A stretch of DNA of 64,000 bases from Zeugodacus cucurbitae (taxonomy: Eukaryota > Arthropoda > Insecta > Diptera > Tephritidae). Below, piece after piece: positions 12,616 through 25,179 of the stretch. The position numbers and the translations under genes are program-made. The notes under the pieces are model-generated. The model did no database searches, was not told the DNA's origin, and saw nothing but the letters and a program-made list of their open reading frames with translations. The stretch covers positions 74,889,719 to 74,953,718 of the forward strand of contig NC_071668.1 of NCBI RefSeq assembly GCF_028554725.1, in the 5' to 3' direction. The stretch's first letter is position 1, and every line of letters begins with the position of its first letter.

Positions 12616-15600
12616 AAGCGTGTTTTCATTTGGTTAGGTTTTATTTACTTATTTATTTTTTCGAGTACAGTTCGGTGCTTTATTGGTTTAGTTAACTTTC
12701 GTGGATACTTTAGGGGTCATAGAAGTTGAGTGCTGGGGCCTCTAGCAAGCTTCTGAATAAGAAGAGCTCAATTTTGTTAATAAAACTAAGGAGAAAATAT
12801 ATTTAACGTTGTAAGTGTCTCACTTTACAACAAATAATCAATTGAGCAGGCTGAGAAATTAATTTGCTAATCCAGAACGAAATACACTTAGCTTAAATTT
12901 GTAGTATTTTTATTTCCTGGTAGCTAGAGGGTTAACGCATATATCTTGTTATTAAACAAACATTGTAGCATACTTTCACGCAGCTGAAAATGGCTATACA
13001 ACAAATAAACATCATATCTCGAAAGTCAGTTTAAAAATGTTGCCTACTTTTAGGCGTGTCATTAATTCAAAATAATCAAGGAAAGCAAAAATGTATATAG
13101 TACAGCAGCATTAGCTGTCAATTATCAGATCTTTTGATGTAATGAAAGCCATTCCCCACAGCATATTCTATATTTTTGCAGTTTATAAATTTTTTTTTTT
13201 TTCATTTGTACAGCTTCAGTCACTGAAGACCATTTTTATAAATTTAAGACACATTTTTAACACACAAAAATAAGTTTTGAACTGTATGTAGTGTAGTAAA
13301 ATATATGTACATGTCTGTAATCAAATATGATATGAGATATTATGATAGGAGTAGCTATTAAGAATTTTTCAACGTTACACAGTTTCATACAAGAACATAG
13401 AAGTACATAATAATTATGTAAACTTAACCACCAGATAGTTATACCATAAATAGTTAGTAGATGTGTAATGGCGAGCAAAATAGGAGAACAATATATGGAA
13501 ATATGCTTAATACTAAAATATATCGTATGTGTAAGAATAAAAGGGAGACAAGGTGAATACAATTTGTATGGAACTCGCAAAAATAGTAACCTAAGATATA
13601 TCACATAAGACGATATGAAAGCCATGACATAAATACAAATTAAATGAAGACGTTTAATGAGTTTAATGTGACATATTTATGTATGAGTATAATTTTACAA
13701 TTACAATAAGTAGTACATTGAATATAACCTAAAATTAGTTTTACAAAATATATCATTAATGAAAATGCAAATAGTTATTAGTATAGTAATGGAAAAAGAT
13801 ACGTTAAATAAAAATAAATAATTCATTTTGAATATGAAGAAAGCTAAAAAATAAAAAATATAGATGAAAGGAAGAAAAATATGCAGAAAGTTGTTGAAGA
13901 TATGATAAACTAAATATTGAATTATTTCCCTCTGAAAATATATTCTTTATTCTGCGAATTTTTTGTATAACAAAGACTTTATTTTGATTTTCTCTGTCAT
14001 AAACTATCTTACGAGACCTCAGAGACATTTAAGAAATTTATAATAATTTTTTAAGGCAGATAATCTGGAAGAGTTATCGTTAGTGATACCACAACGCCTT
14101 TTGAAATTCGCGTCAAGCGCAGGCATCCTAAAGGATGACTACTTCACATAGACTACATGACGGCATTCCATATGATATCGCAAAGGGCCAAAATCGGCTC
14201 ATTGCCTGTCAAATTAACCTATCCTAACCTTTAAGGCCGTATCTATATGAAGTCTCTATATAAGGAGAAACGATACATAGTACTTCATAGTTTATTTAAT
14301 CGACAGTAGTTTAAAAGACCACTCGAGAGTTATTACTTCATTATTATTTATTAGATCATTCCAATAATTGTGGGAAAAGACAAAGAGATATATATAGATA
14401 TTTCCAGTAAAATTTTCTCGACAACTTGGAACATGATTAGTGGTTTCTAGATGAAGTTAAAGGCGTGAAGGTTATGTAGAATGGTAAAAAGTTTACCATT
14501 ACCCATGACGAAAGACATATATAAGATAAATTTGTAGTTAAGTCCTTATAAACAATATAATCATTGTAAATATACTTTTATGTGTGTAAGTAGACTAGTC
14601 TTAGCCCTATATTATACAAATCTTTTTTACAAACTATCTAAATAATGTGATCGATATATGGACTTAAAGACAACTAGTAAAACAAATATATAATCTAAAC
14701 TTCATTAAACTGATTTTAAAAATATATTTATGTAATCATTATGTAATAAATGGGTACGTATTCTAGTCTTAAGAAGTTATGTTTCTCAACTCATTAGTTC
14801 TTCAGAAAACGAGTAATAAATGTGTGTAGAATTAACTTGGAATGAAAATATTTAAGTTTAAGTATTATAAAATAGTAATGTAATGTAATTATAAAATAAA
14901 TAATGAATACAATAAATACTTAAGTACATGTAATTAATTATAGTAAACTTTTCAAATTTCATAGTTAAACTGTATACTCAATATTTAATAAAAACAGTAC
15001 TCAATACGCAAGATTTTCAATTCTCACAATATAAGGGATTTTCAACTTTTAAAACTATAAAAACAATAATGGCAAGTTCTCAATTGAATTATGTAATCAA
15101 AGCGAAATAAGTACAATAGCAGTAACAAATACTAATGTGTATTGAGGGTATATAGAATATAGTTCTAGCACTGCTTATAACTCGATTAAAATGCTTGTTT
15201 TAGATTATAAATGATTTGGGAAGAAAGTAACTGGCATATTATATTAAAAAATTATGATAATTGCGAATTTGTTTAAGCATAAGCGATGATTAATCGACCT
15301 GACAAGCTAATACTGACTTAATTGAAGTAAAAATCACTCAATTACTGCGTGCAATATGCAATTAGTCATCTGGCTTCATAAAACTGTGGCAACATTACTG
15401 AGCTATAAGTCCAAAATAATTGAATAAATATAACATTTCGCTTGTTCAGCTAATTATTTCATTACCAAAAAACTTAATTGCAATTAGCGCTTAATTTAGA
15501 CTCAATTAAACACATTAAACAACAAACACGTGCCAAAACTTTAATAAAACTCACAAAAATTGCAAAAATATAATATATGACTAAATCATTTACATAATCT

Positions 15601-18387
15601 CTGTGTTGCAAAGGTCAGCTGACCAGTACAAGCGTGCGAAAAATCACAATAAAACACCAGAGCAAAAGCAAATTCATCAAATTGTCAACCCAAATTATTG
15701 ATTTATTGGCTTTTAACATAAACATTTGTGAATTTATTAACTAGTAGTTGGCATTCTGCAAGGCCAATCGTACGTTTAAAGTTTATGTTTAGCAAAAAAT
15801 TATACAAATTATGAGTTCACACTCGTAAAGCGTTTAATTAATTGGCACGCAATTAAGTAATTATTAGAAAATTTACACAAATTACACAAAAATAATTTGA
15901 GATAAATTTTGTAAGTAGTAAAATGTGCAATAAATGTCATTTTATTAATAATCAACAACTAGTAGTTATACCATATACACATAAGATACCATTAATTTTA
16001 GTTTGTAATTTGTAAATTAATTAAATCTAGTATGCAGTAATTGAAATAAGATGCGAACAGGTAATGTGTTTGAAATTACAATAATAAACTGAAAATTGTA
16101 TATTGTATAAATTGTGTGTGGGTTTTTATTTTAGAAGAGTTGGGGGTTAGTTTTGGTCTAATCTTCGAATTTTTCGATCCATAAATGATTTTTTTACGGA
16201 GAGCAACTGCTTCAAAAGCTTTCTGTTTTTTTGGAAGGGTTTTATCAACTTTAAATTGGGAAAGTAATATAGTTTTCAGGCCACCTACATAACTCAAGGT
16301 TTGTATCCTTACTTTGCTTCTTAGAACCGTCTAGGTTTCGAAACCCTTATCTGGCATCATCTTTTAAATGGCAGGAAAGGAGTGAAAGTGAGTTATCGTT
16401 TTGAATTTCCTACATCTGAACTTCGGAAAAGTTTCAGTTCCTTCTCGAAGCGTAAAGAATTATATACTCACACATAATAACTGAACAAGTGGAACAGCTC
16501 TTTTATTCGTTCGTTGAGTGAGTTTCGAATGCTACTTCGGCTTACAATTCATTTCTTCACTGAGTGGTAATAACTTATTGTCTGAAAATCAAAATAAGTA
16601 TTCTTATAAAGAAGAAATGGCTGCAGAGCTCTCAACTGTTCGACTCTAGACGACTGAAGATAGTTTCAGGGTGTTAAAAGAAAATGATACCTTCTCTGGA
16701 GAGCTGAGGGCCCTAATTAATATTACAACTACCGAAGTTGTGTTCCTCCAAAGCATTCTTGAACTATTAGCTAGTCCGATCTAGGCGAAAACAGATAGTT
16801 TGAGATCGCTAGAGGAAAATTGAAGCTTCTCTGGAGATCTGAGTCTCACAAGTAATATGAAAATCTTGGAAATTGCGTTTTTCTATATTATGCTTAGTTA
16901 AAAGTCTTTTCATGCAAGCTGCCAGCAAATGATATTACTTTTATCAACACTATCTACCCTGAAGAGTGAGTGAAGAGAGCGTATGATGCAAGTAGTGATC
17001 AACCCACATGAGTCTATATGAACTTTTAAATTAAATTTCATGCACCTGAAGCATTCTCAGAATTTATGTAATTATCGAGTGTTGAAAACTCATCAAGCAT
17101 TGATTAACAACAGTCTTAACAACAACAAAGCGCTTATTTCAGAGTAAAAAGGCAGAGATGCTGTGCAGTTCGCTGAGTCAATCTGTTATTCTGTTTTCCG
17201 GTTTCATTCGCAAAATACTTTTGAGCTTCACAAAATAATTGTGTGTGTATATGTGTGTGTGCATGGCGACACTGTGACATCTACAGTTGAGCACCCGCGT
17301 CAAAGCGGTCAACATAACAGTTTACATCGCAGTCGCCCGTGACTTTAACGACGACTGTTGTTGTTATTGTTATTGCTATTATTATTACTATTATCACAGG
17401 CGTTATTGTTGTTGTGACTGGTGTCGGACAGGTGAAAGTCTTCCCCGCCAGTCGTGGTGGCTATTTAACGCTGCGGAATTTGCTTTTTTCTCGCTTTTTT
17501 GTTGTTTCTTTTTTTTGTTATTGCTGTTGTTGTGTACGTCGATATGTATGCATATTTTGACTTCCATATTTTCTTCTGCCTTTAAGCATCACTTATGCTT
17601 GTTTTTTCGTTTTTACTTCTTTTCATATTTTATATTCATAAATTTCAGCGCTCCATTGGTGGCTTATTTCTCTGCTTTCTTTGTGGTTCTTTTTGCGCTA
17701 TGGAATTTTGTCTGCGCTTTGTATAATTTTTGCGGAAACATATGCAATGAAGTACTATATATTTATAGATTGTACCTGACTATATGTATACACTACCGAC
17801 TCTTTGTATATCTTGATTAGATGCTTAATTTCTAAAAGCGCGTCTTCTGTTTATAAAATATGTTATTCGACTTTGTGTTTTCAATGTAAATTATTTAGCT
17901 TTTAAGTAAAACCCAAATATAACTTGAAATATATTTCTTTCCTCCTTCAAATCCGCTTCTGATAGCATTTAATAGAATATAATCTCAAAATCATAAGTCC
18001 AAAGTGTTACCTCCACATACTTTTTCGGAAATATTACGAAGAATATGCGATTGGACACATTTAATCATCGACTTTGCTTAGAAAATTTCTTTTGGCAAAA
18101 AAGGTCAAAAGGACCCGAGTGTGCCTCGGAGGGTTAAATTGCTCCATAATGATGATTCTTGAACATATTTAAGCCTACAATTTTCTAAAATGATTATTCA
18201 ACTTTAACAGATTTTGAAGCAAAAAAGTTAAAAAATAAAACTAAAGTGCAGACCAAGGTTCGGTATATGGACTAAAATTGCATTTTAAAGGGGTTTTCAA
18301 TAGGGACGCTACAAAAGTAACAAACGTCGCCAAATTTCTTCCCGTTCTTTTAACATTTCTCTTCAGTAATGTTTGTCATTTCATCAT
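12616..18387. other. Intergenic AT-rich DNA, no gene recognised
   Basis: No exon or RNA gene was recognised. A stretch at about 14050-14245 reads like a dispersed fly repeat: it has a GTTATCGTTAGTGATA left end, a CTATCCTAACC right end and an otherwise unique-looking middle. The family is uncertain. A TTATTG/TGTTAT triplet-like microsatellite at 17350-17415 creates a low-complexity open frame rich in Tyr and Cys that I do not accept as a gene. The sequence GTGTGTATATGTGTGTGTG near 17242 is a short dinucleotide tract. Confidence 0.5.
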
Positions 18388-18862
18388 GGAAAGATATACG
18401 ATCTAACAAATCGAAATTATTAAAATTTTCTGCCGAAATTCGGAGTCAATGGCTTCAGCTTTAAGAACGTTACGTCCAATGTACGATCGGCTCATTTCTG
18501 GCTGAATGGCTTCGTCAATAAGCAAAATATGTGTTATTGGTCAGATAGCAATCAACACGTACTCCATGAGTCACCATTGCATGCCGAAAAAAATGCGATT
18601 TGGTGCGGTAGCGTCATTGGGCCGTACTTCTTCTGTGATGATCAAGATCGGCACGTTACTGTGAATGGGAATCACTGCCGTTCACTGATAACCGAATATT
18701 TTTGTACCGAATTGGATGATATGGATTTGGACAACAGGACTGCGCCACAAGCCACACAGCGAATGCCACAATCGATTTATTGAAAACCAAGTTTGGTGAA
18801 CGTGTTATTTCACGAAATGGCTCAGTCAATTAGCCGCCTCGGTCGAGCCCATTATTTATTTT
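18388..18862 (+). pseudogene. Internally deleted Tc1/mariner-superfamily transposase remnant
   Basis: The ATG at 18388 begins MERYTI, then come a stop and a short N-terminal stretch (SESMASALRTLRPMYDR). The text then jumps directly to a late catalytic region (SAHFWLNGFVNKQN, then WCGSVIGPYFF and LDDMDLDN). The helix-turn-helix region and the first catalytic Asp are gone. After DMDLDN a loss of about four codons changes frame, and the text resumes as QDCATSHTANATIDLLKTKF, which holds the second catalytic Asp, before ending at VISRNGSVN and a stop. This matches the insect transposase family with the DGATCHTA and WPPRSCDLTPLDFFLWG motifs. It is a dead, deletion-derivative copy. GGGGTTTTCAATAGGGACGC at about 18289 may be part of its left end. 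Confidence 0.75.
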
Positions 18863-21012
18863 TTTTTTAGATTTAGTACTAGAAAAAGTTTAGTTCGTCG
18901 AATATTTGGAATCAACACAGTTATCTATATTGGGTTTCATTATGTGACGAATTCAAATTAAATTTTTCTGCCAAAAACGACCAGTATGGCTACTCATCTT
19001 CAGAGACAACAAAGAAATGAGTCACTATAGTTAAAAGCCATCGTTGACTCCAAGTCGAATAATCATTAAACACACGTTCCAGATAGTGTAGTACGGTAAA
19101 TATCGAATTTAAATGATGACAAACGAACGAGAGTGATAAAATATGTGGACTTGATGTCAACTGCAGTGGAAGTTGTGCAATAATTTAATACAAATCTTTA
19201 GCCAAACTTCACCTTTATCAGCGGCAAAAATGTCTAAATTTGCATATAGAGGCATAGTTTTCGGCATAGCATCACGTACAAAGATAAAAATTGTTTAATT
19301 TATAACGGAACCAATATGAAAGCAACAAAAAGGTAGCAGAAGATTGAAGCTGTGTTGATAATAATGCTGATTATGATAGCTAAAGACAAGCAGTTCTAAG
19401 CAGAGGTCAGCATGGAACACAAAATGCACCGGTTCTTGAGTATATATCTATAACGGTACATAACTGCTAAATGAGTTGGAACATATTAAAGTAAGTAAAG
19501 ACAGTTATCTACTTGTCATTTCATGCTTATTACCAATTGAAAGCTGGTAATAAGTGTTTTGCAAAAGAGATTTCGCAAATAAAGTCGAAAAAAGACGCCA
19601 AAAAATACATACAATAAACCCGCTGATGCAGCATAAACTTAAGAAATCTCAAGAAATAGCTAACAATGTGGTCAGTACCACCAATTAATATATATATGTA
19701 TGACAATAACAAGCGCGTGTTGAAATTAATCAAAGCAATGAAATAAAAAATTTTATGAGGTTAAAAATAAAAATATTTTTCTCCCAATTTGATTTAAATA
19801 AATTCATTATTCCACATGTATATAATAAATATATAGTAATAAATAAATTGTTTCGCATTTCTTTCGCGTTGCTTTTCTTCCATTCAAACGCATCTGCTTT
19901 TACCGTGTGTAACGGTGTCATTGAAAACCGCAAATAAATGTGTGACGACCTTGAAACTACGCGCACATAGTGTTGGCCGCTGAAGTGATTGCCTCTTCAG
20001 CTAAGTACCAGCTTGTATGACGCTACATATGTATACGCATAATTGTCTTCTTACACCCAATTTCAAATAGCTAAGTGTCTTCAGCTTTATTATTTTTATT
20101 TTTTTGCACTGGATTTTATTTAAATATTTACTACATAAAATTTTACACTCGTGGGAGGTTTTTTAATTAAACGCATTGTTGTACCTTCGTTTTTGTTGTT
20201 TTTGTTATGCTAAGTTGTTAACATAACACTTAGCTATATAGCTGTTTATGCGGTACATTAAACGTGGGAATCTTTTTAACTGTCTCATGGAGAACACCTC
20301 CTTTATGATGATTCTAAATGCTTGCCATATTAGTGTCAAATGTGTGTTAGTGAAAGGAATTCTGATTGTAATCAAATTTTATATTCAGTACGACACTAAA
20401 GATTTGACTACTTTGACCTCAGTAATTGTAATTGAAGCGGAGTTTATTTTAGGGTTTAATTTGGCTCATTAGAATGGTTGTGATATTGAGGAATAATACA
20501 AAATAATTCCGAAAATATAACCTCAAAAAATATATTTTTCCTTGAAAAACAGTTCGTGAACTTGTAATTTTATGTTTTCCATGGAACTACTCTAAAAATT
20601 TTATTTAAAAAAAAATATCTCAAATTCCAATATTGGCTCCTGTGAAAACTGCAAGATTCGAGGTCATAGAAATCAATGGCCCAAGGTCCATATATATACG
20701 AAAGGGATAATTCTGGTAATAATACAGAAATTTAAATCTTTAATAAGGAACAAAAAGATAGAGGAAAGAGGAAAGATAATGCAATCTCATGATGAACAAT
20801 TATGTAGATTTATAAATTTCATATCGTAACTCTCATAATATATGGTATAGATCTCATCTGTAGATAATGATCTTAAAATGATCAAGAGAGATAGTAAGGT
20901 TTCTGAGTTGTCATAGTTGGATGAGGATGAGCTATTTATAAATATAAATTCAAGGCATACAGGATACAGTTGTGACAATATAAAGGTGTCTTCTATCAGT
21001 TAGACCGTGCCT
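18863..21012. other. Intergenic DNA, no gene recognised
   Basis: No feature was recognised. Short AT-rich open frames on both strands (for example 19530-19966) show no recognisable domain, and their frames overlap. I see no repeat arrays here. Confidence 0.5.
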
Positions 21013-21638
21013 TCATCGAGTTAGACCGGCATGTGGCATCTCGTGACATCACCAAGGAGATGGGAGTTATCCACCAAACCATTTTAAACCATCTGCAGGA
21101 GGCTGGATACACAAAAAAAATTAACGTTTGGGTGCCATATGATTGGACGAACTCTACCCATTTTTAAAGCGGATGGTGACTGGCCACGAAAAATGGTTCA
21201 CATACGACAATATCAAGCTAAAACGGTCGTGGTCGAAGGCCGGTGAATCGTCCCAAACAGTGGCCAAGCCGGGATTGACGACCAAGAAGGTTTTGCTGTG
21301 TATTTGGTGGGATTGGAAGGGAATCATCCACTATGAGCTGCTCTCATATGGCCAGACGCTTAATTCCACCGTCTACTGCGAACAACTGGACCGCTTGAAG
21401 AAGGCGATCGACGAGAAGCGTCCAGAATTGGCCAACAGGAAGGGTGTAGTGTTCCACCAGGACAACGCCAGACCACACCTGTCCATGGCGAACGCCCTTG
21501 GTCGTGTATAGTTGAATTCAAAAGTGGCTTGTGAAAAGTGGCTGTTCGAGGGGGTATTATGAGGTTGCCGTCAAGATGGAAACAGATTATCGAACGATTT
21601 TCGAAAAAAACGGAAGGGAAATATTTGCCAACCTAATA
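21013..21638 (+). pseudogene. Mariner-family transposon fragment, copy A (DD34D-type transposase, truncated)
   Basis: It begins within the transposase helix-turn-helix region (IELDRHVASRDITKEMG after frame correction, then QTILNHLQEAGYTKK). A deletion joins the WVPYD region to LYPFLKRMVTGHEKWFTYDN. The open part (to 21511) continues with QTVAKPGLTTKKVLLCIWWD, LNSTVYCEQLDRLKKAI and GVVFHQDNARPH. The first catalytic Asp of TGDEKW is His here, the second (HQDNARPH) is kept, and the segment with the third is deleted. The 3' end finishes at GCCAACCTAATA, matching the inverted terminus seen at copy B. The 5' terminus is missing. It is inactive. Confidence 0.85.
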
Positions 21639-21857
21639 TTAGACGTTAGAAATTAGATAAATCGCAGGCTGTTTTTTTATGGCGAACAACAGAAATCACA
21701 TTAGTGACCTAACGATAAATTTCAAAATTTGTTGAAACAAGTGTGTTTATTACAACCAAATCTTTAAGTCCAGCTGCTTTGTCGTCGGAAGAGTTTTTCC
21801 CAGCGGAATATAAGTTTCCAGTTGTTACAAAAATTACATTCAATTGTGTCTCTTAGA

Positions 21858-22048
21858 TTTTATTATACAGTACTAAAAAATAGCCTATAATAGTGTAACT
21901 AAAACTAAGCTCCGCCGTAAGCTTCTTCCCACCTACTTACGGCTTCTTTTTTCGGGCACTCGCTGACACACTTCATTACATCATTGCAAAAAGTGCATAA
22001 CTCCAGATTAATAGCTGGCTGAAGTGCGGCAATTAATAATTCTACGCT
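21858..22048 (-). other. Unassigned minus-strand coding-like fragment with a downstream AATAAA
   Basis: On the minus strand a frame is open for 47 codons from 22048 down to TAG at 21905-21907. It reads through LELCTFCNDVMKCVSECPKK and ends RWEEAYGGA. AATAAA follows the stop by about 45 bp on the same strand. An adjoining frame just upstream (22042-22140, minus) contains LDGATMHTARPTF, with a stop or frameshift between the two. I do not recognise the family. It could be the tail of a decayed transposon gene or a processed pseudogene. Confidence 0.3.
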
Positions 22049-22189
22049 TTAATGCCACAAAAGATATTCATCAAGAGTGATTTTAGGCAAAATGTAGGTC
22101 TGGCAGTATGCATTGTTGCACCGTCGAGTGAGATAAACAACACATGGTTATTTAACAACTGACGGACCACACCTCGGTGAGACAGTGCA

Positions 22190-22570
22190 GTAGAAAAAAA
22201 ATTATACTTCAATGTCACAAGTGGGAAGGATGATAAATATGAGTGAAATAAAGAAAGATTAACATGAAAAACAAAAATTAAATAAATTAAAAAAAAAGTT
22301 GAAACAAAATTACAAAAAAAATAGAAAAATTGCAAATAAAAAAATATAAAATTCAAAAGAATTAAAAAAAAATATATATAAAATAAAAAAAAAGTTAAAT
22401 TGAAAATTAAAAAAAAATTAAATTAAAAATTAAAAAAAAAATAAAAAAATTGAGTTAGAGTTAAAAAAAAAATTTTTTAAAGCCAAAAAAAAATATTAAT
22501 AATAAAGACGTAAGAAAAGACATTATTACTTTAAATTGAAATTAAAAATTAAAAGAAAAAATATAATATT
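22190..22570. repeat. A-rich low-complexity block (AAATTAAAAAAA units)
   Basis: On the + strand the stretch is almost entirely A and T, with irregular runs of AAATTAAAAAAAA and ATAAAAAAA. It abuts the minus-strand fragment at 21.9-22.2 kb. Similar blocks occur at 1730-1870 and 11570-11830. It is treated as simple low-complexity sequence. Confidence 0.6.
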
Positions 22571-24189
22571 TATTTTTAATCGAAATTCTTTCTTTTAATT
22601 AAAATCGTTATAAAGCAATAAAATTATTTTTAAAATAAATTGATTGATCCAAAAATAATTTACAAATTCAACACAATAAAACAAACATAGAAATGAAGTT
22701 ATAAAATGAAAATAAAAACAAAAACAACAACAGCGATATCATCAGCACCAACTGACACATGATTTATGCAGCGTGTGTAATGTGAGCCACACCAAAATGT
22801 TTTCACATTGCAGCACGTTGCATTGTAATGTTTACACCAGAAATTAATTAAAATCAAGATTAACGCCGCGAAAATGAAGCAATCGTAAGCTGCTGCGAGA
22901 AGCAATGTGATGAAATAGTAAAATAAATACTGCTTAAATACAAATAAATGCAGGCAAGACACAAGAGGTCGAAATACAAAGCCAAACGGAAAAGAGAAGT
23001 GCACGAGCATTTCCAACGTTTCCACCAGTTTGCGGTCGCGCTGTAATAAAGGTCACCCGGCAAGTGTGTAAATAGCGAGATTTTTTAATAAACAACAACA
23101 ATAACAATTGCAACTTGAGACACATTGTATGCAGCAAGCCGTGTAAGCGTGCCTCCGGATGCTTAAGCGCATACACACAAGCCACTGAGTTTGGCATTGA
23201 AAACGGCATGCTTCGAAAAATTTCCCAAAATACACCGTTGACAATTGTTAAAAGAGTTTCAATTAAATTTTTCATTTTTCCAACTTTTTTCTGCTGTATT
23301 TTTGTGAAAAATGTTTGCGCGCTCGGCAGGTGAGCTCACCTAATTGCCGCAGATTAGCACATTTTTCACAGCACTACACTTTTTTGTTGCTTTGGTTTTA
23401 TTTTTTTTCTTTTATTGTATTTTATTTTATTTTATTTTTTGTGTGTTTAATTTAATTTATGATTATTTTAACGCCTCTTTAAGCGTGTTTGTTTGTCTAA
23501 ATGCACACGTTGTAATTGCTGGGTGAATAATTGCTTGCGTCCATACGACGGCAGATGACTATGATTTTGACCTTGAAATAGTTAACAGCACATAAAATTC
23601 GAAACACACAAATTACATGCTGCGAATGCAGGGCAAAGACAAATACAAGTACATATTTTTTGCAAAGAGAAGACCAAATATGGTGTTGATTTAGTAATTT
23701 ATCGCAAATGGTGTAATTATGTGCATTGGGATTGATTGGTTTTTTATTTAATTTATTAATATCGATAATCAATATAATCTTCATTAAAGTTTAATTATTG
23801 TTTTAATAATTATTTTAGTGTATACCTCCAAAACCCAATATTTACTGATGATATCGATATTAATGGCCTCAACACCTACACCGTTAGTTCGAATACACTT
23901 ATTCAACATCAGTTCCATTAACAATTGAAACTGAATTTTTTAAATTTTTTAAGTAATTCGGTGAATTCGGTTTCTAAAAGTAGCCCTTAGCACTCTATTA
24001 TGACCTAGGTCATTATTTATTAGACTTAGATACTGACAGATCAATACATTGACAATGAAAAAACAAACTAAGTTAATATATTTGAGGAGAGAAACTTGAC
24101 AACTTCGCAGCCAGAGTACTTCTACTCATTCCACCTCAGATAGCTTCCGAAAGACCGATGTACTTCAACAGAGAATTTTCTTCTATCTA
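22571..24189. other. Intergenic DNA, no gene recognised
   Basis: The stretch at 22690-23340 is less AT-rich and carries overlapping short open frames on both strands, none with a recognisable domain. A T-rich run at 23397-23460 follows. Nothing further was recognised. Confidence 0.45.
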
Positions 24190-24420
24190 TGAGGTATGAA
24201 AAAAAAAACCAGAAACTTCGTTTTTTCAATACTTATTCAATCGTCTACAATAACGCTGTCGACTTCGAAATAGTCTCCATTCGATATACACTTATGTCAG
24301 CGTTTCTTCCAATCGTCGACACAAGGCATTTCTCAAACTCAATTTTTTGGGAGCCTTTAGCCCTATCAGCGATTTCATCTGTGCTATCTTCTCTTTAGTT
24401 TTCATAATAGGAAACATTAA
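24190..24420 (-). pseudogene. Decayed mariner-like transposase C-terminus
   Basis: The reverse strand at about 24230-24325 reads DWKKR-stop-HKCISNGDYFEVDSVIVDD and then a stop. This matches the standard C-terminal signature of mariner/SETMAR-like transposases (DWKKRWHKCI-SNGDYFEGD), with the Trp codon changed to TGA. Just upstream, in a shifted frame, EFEKC matches the preceding EF-KC motif. No catalytic domain is left. The copy differs from the mariner family of copies A-D. Confidence 0.6.
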
Positions 24421-25179
24421 TGCATGTTGAAAATTTTTACTTTTGGACATTTGGAAATTTTTAAATTCCCGTTATTTTTAATGATAGATACTACACTTGA
24501 TGACCACAGTTTAGAAGAGAGGATTACATAGTAATTTTACAACTGTCGAAGTTCGAATAAGTCTTCACCGTGCTCCTAGTAGTGATAGTTCAGATCAAGA
24601 AAGTCACAATACAGCTATATAATTCTCTTAAGAACATGCTTTTTGATGAATATTTCAAAGTTTCTTCATTAGTTGAGACTTACCTAAAAAGAGAGAGAAT
24701 AAAATTTGAGAAACTATTTAAAAAAATGTAGAATTTCAAAAACAGTTAACATTAATAAGTGAATACATTTTTTTAGTGATTAGGTTTTATTGAACTAAAA
24801 TTAAAACAAAAATTAAAAATTTTCTAAAATTTTCGCAATTCGAAATAAAATTATATAATAAAACTATTTTTTGATCATGAAGCCGTTGGTCCAATTTTTT
24901 GTCTCCTTGAGTCATTGAGCATTAGCTGATTTTTTAATATATTTCCCTTTTTGAACTGCTATTTGGTCTATAATTTATTATAAATCTCTCTATTATCCAA
25001 AGAAGCTATGAATGAGGCTTTATAAATGAACATATGATTATAGTACCAGACTGGATTCCGAATATTCAAAAATCTTATATTAGATTTATTTTATTGCTCA
25101 ACTCACTGAAGTATGTTATCAACTATTTCTATTTTTACGAAATTAGATCACCTAGTGGAAGCCCAAACCACTTTCGACT

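Noticed and set aside
17287..17820. 177-codon + strand open frame with Cys/Tyr/Phe-rich text
   Set aside because: The frame starts at TTG, its first third is a translated TTATTG-type microsatellite, and the rest is T-rich DNA giving Phe/Leu/Tyr/Cys. No domain, splice context or homologue is recognisable.
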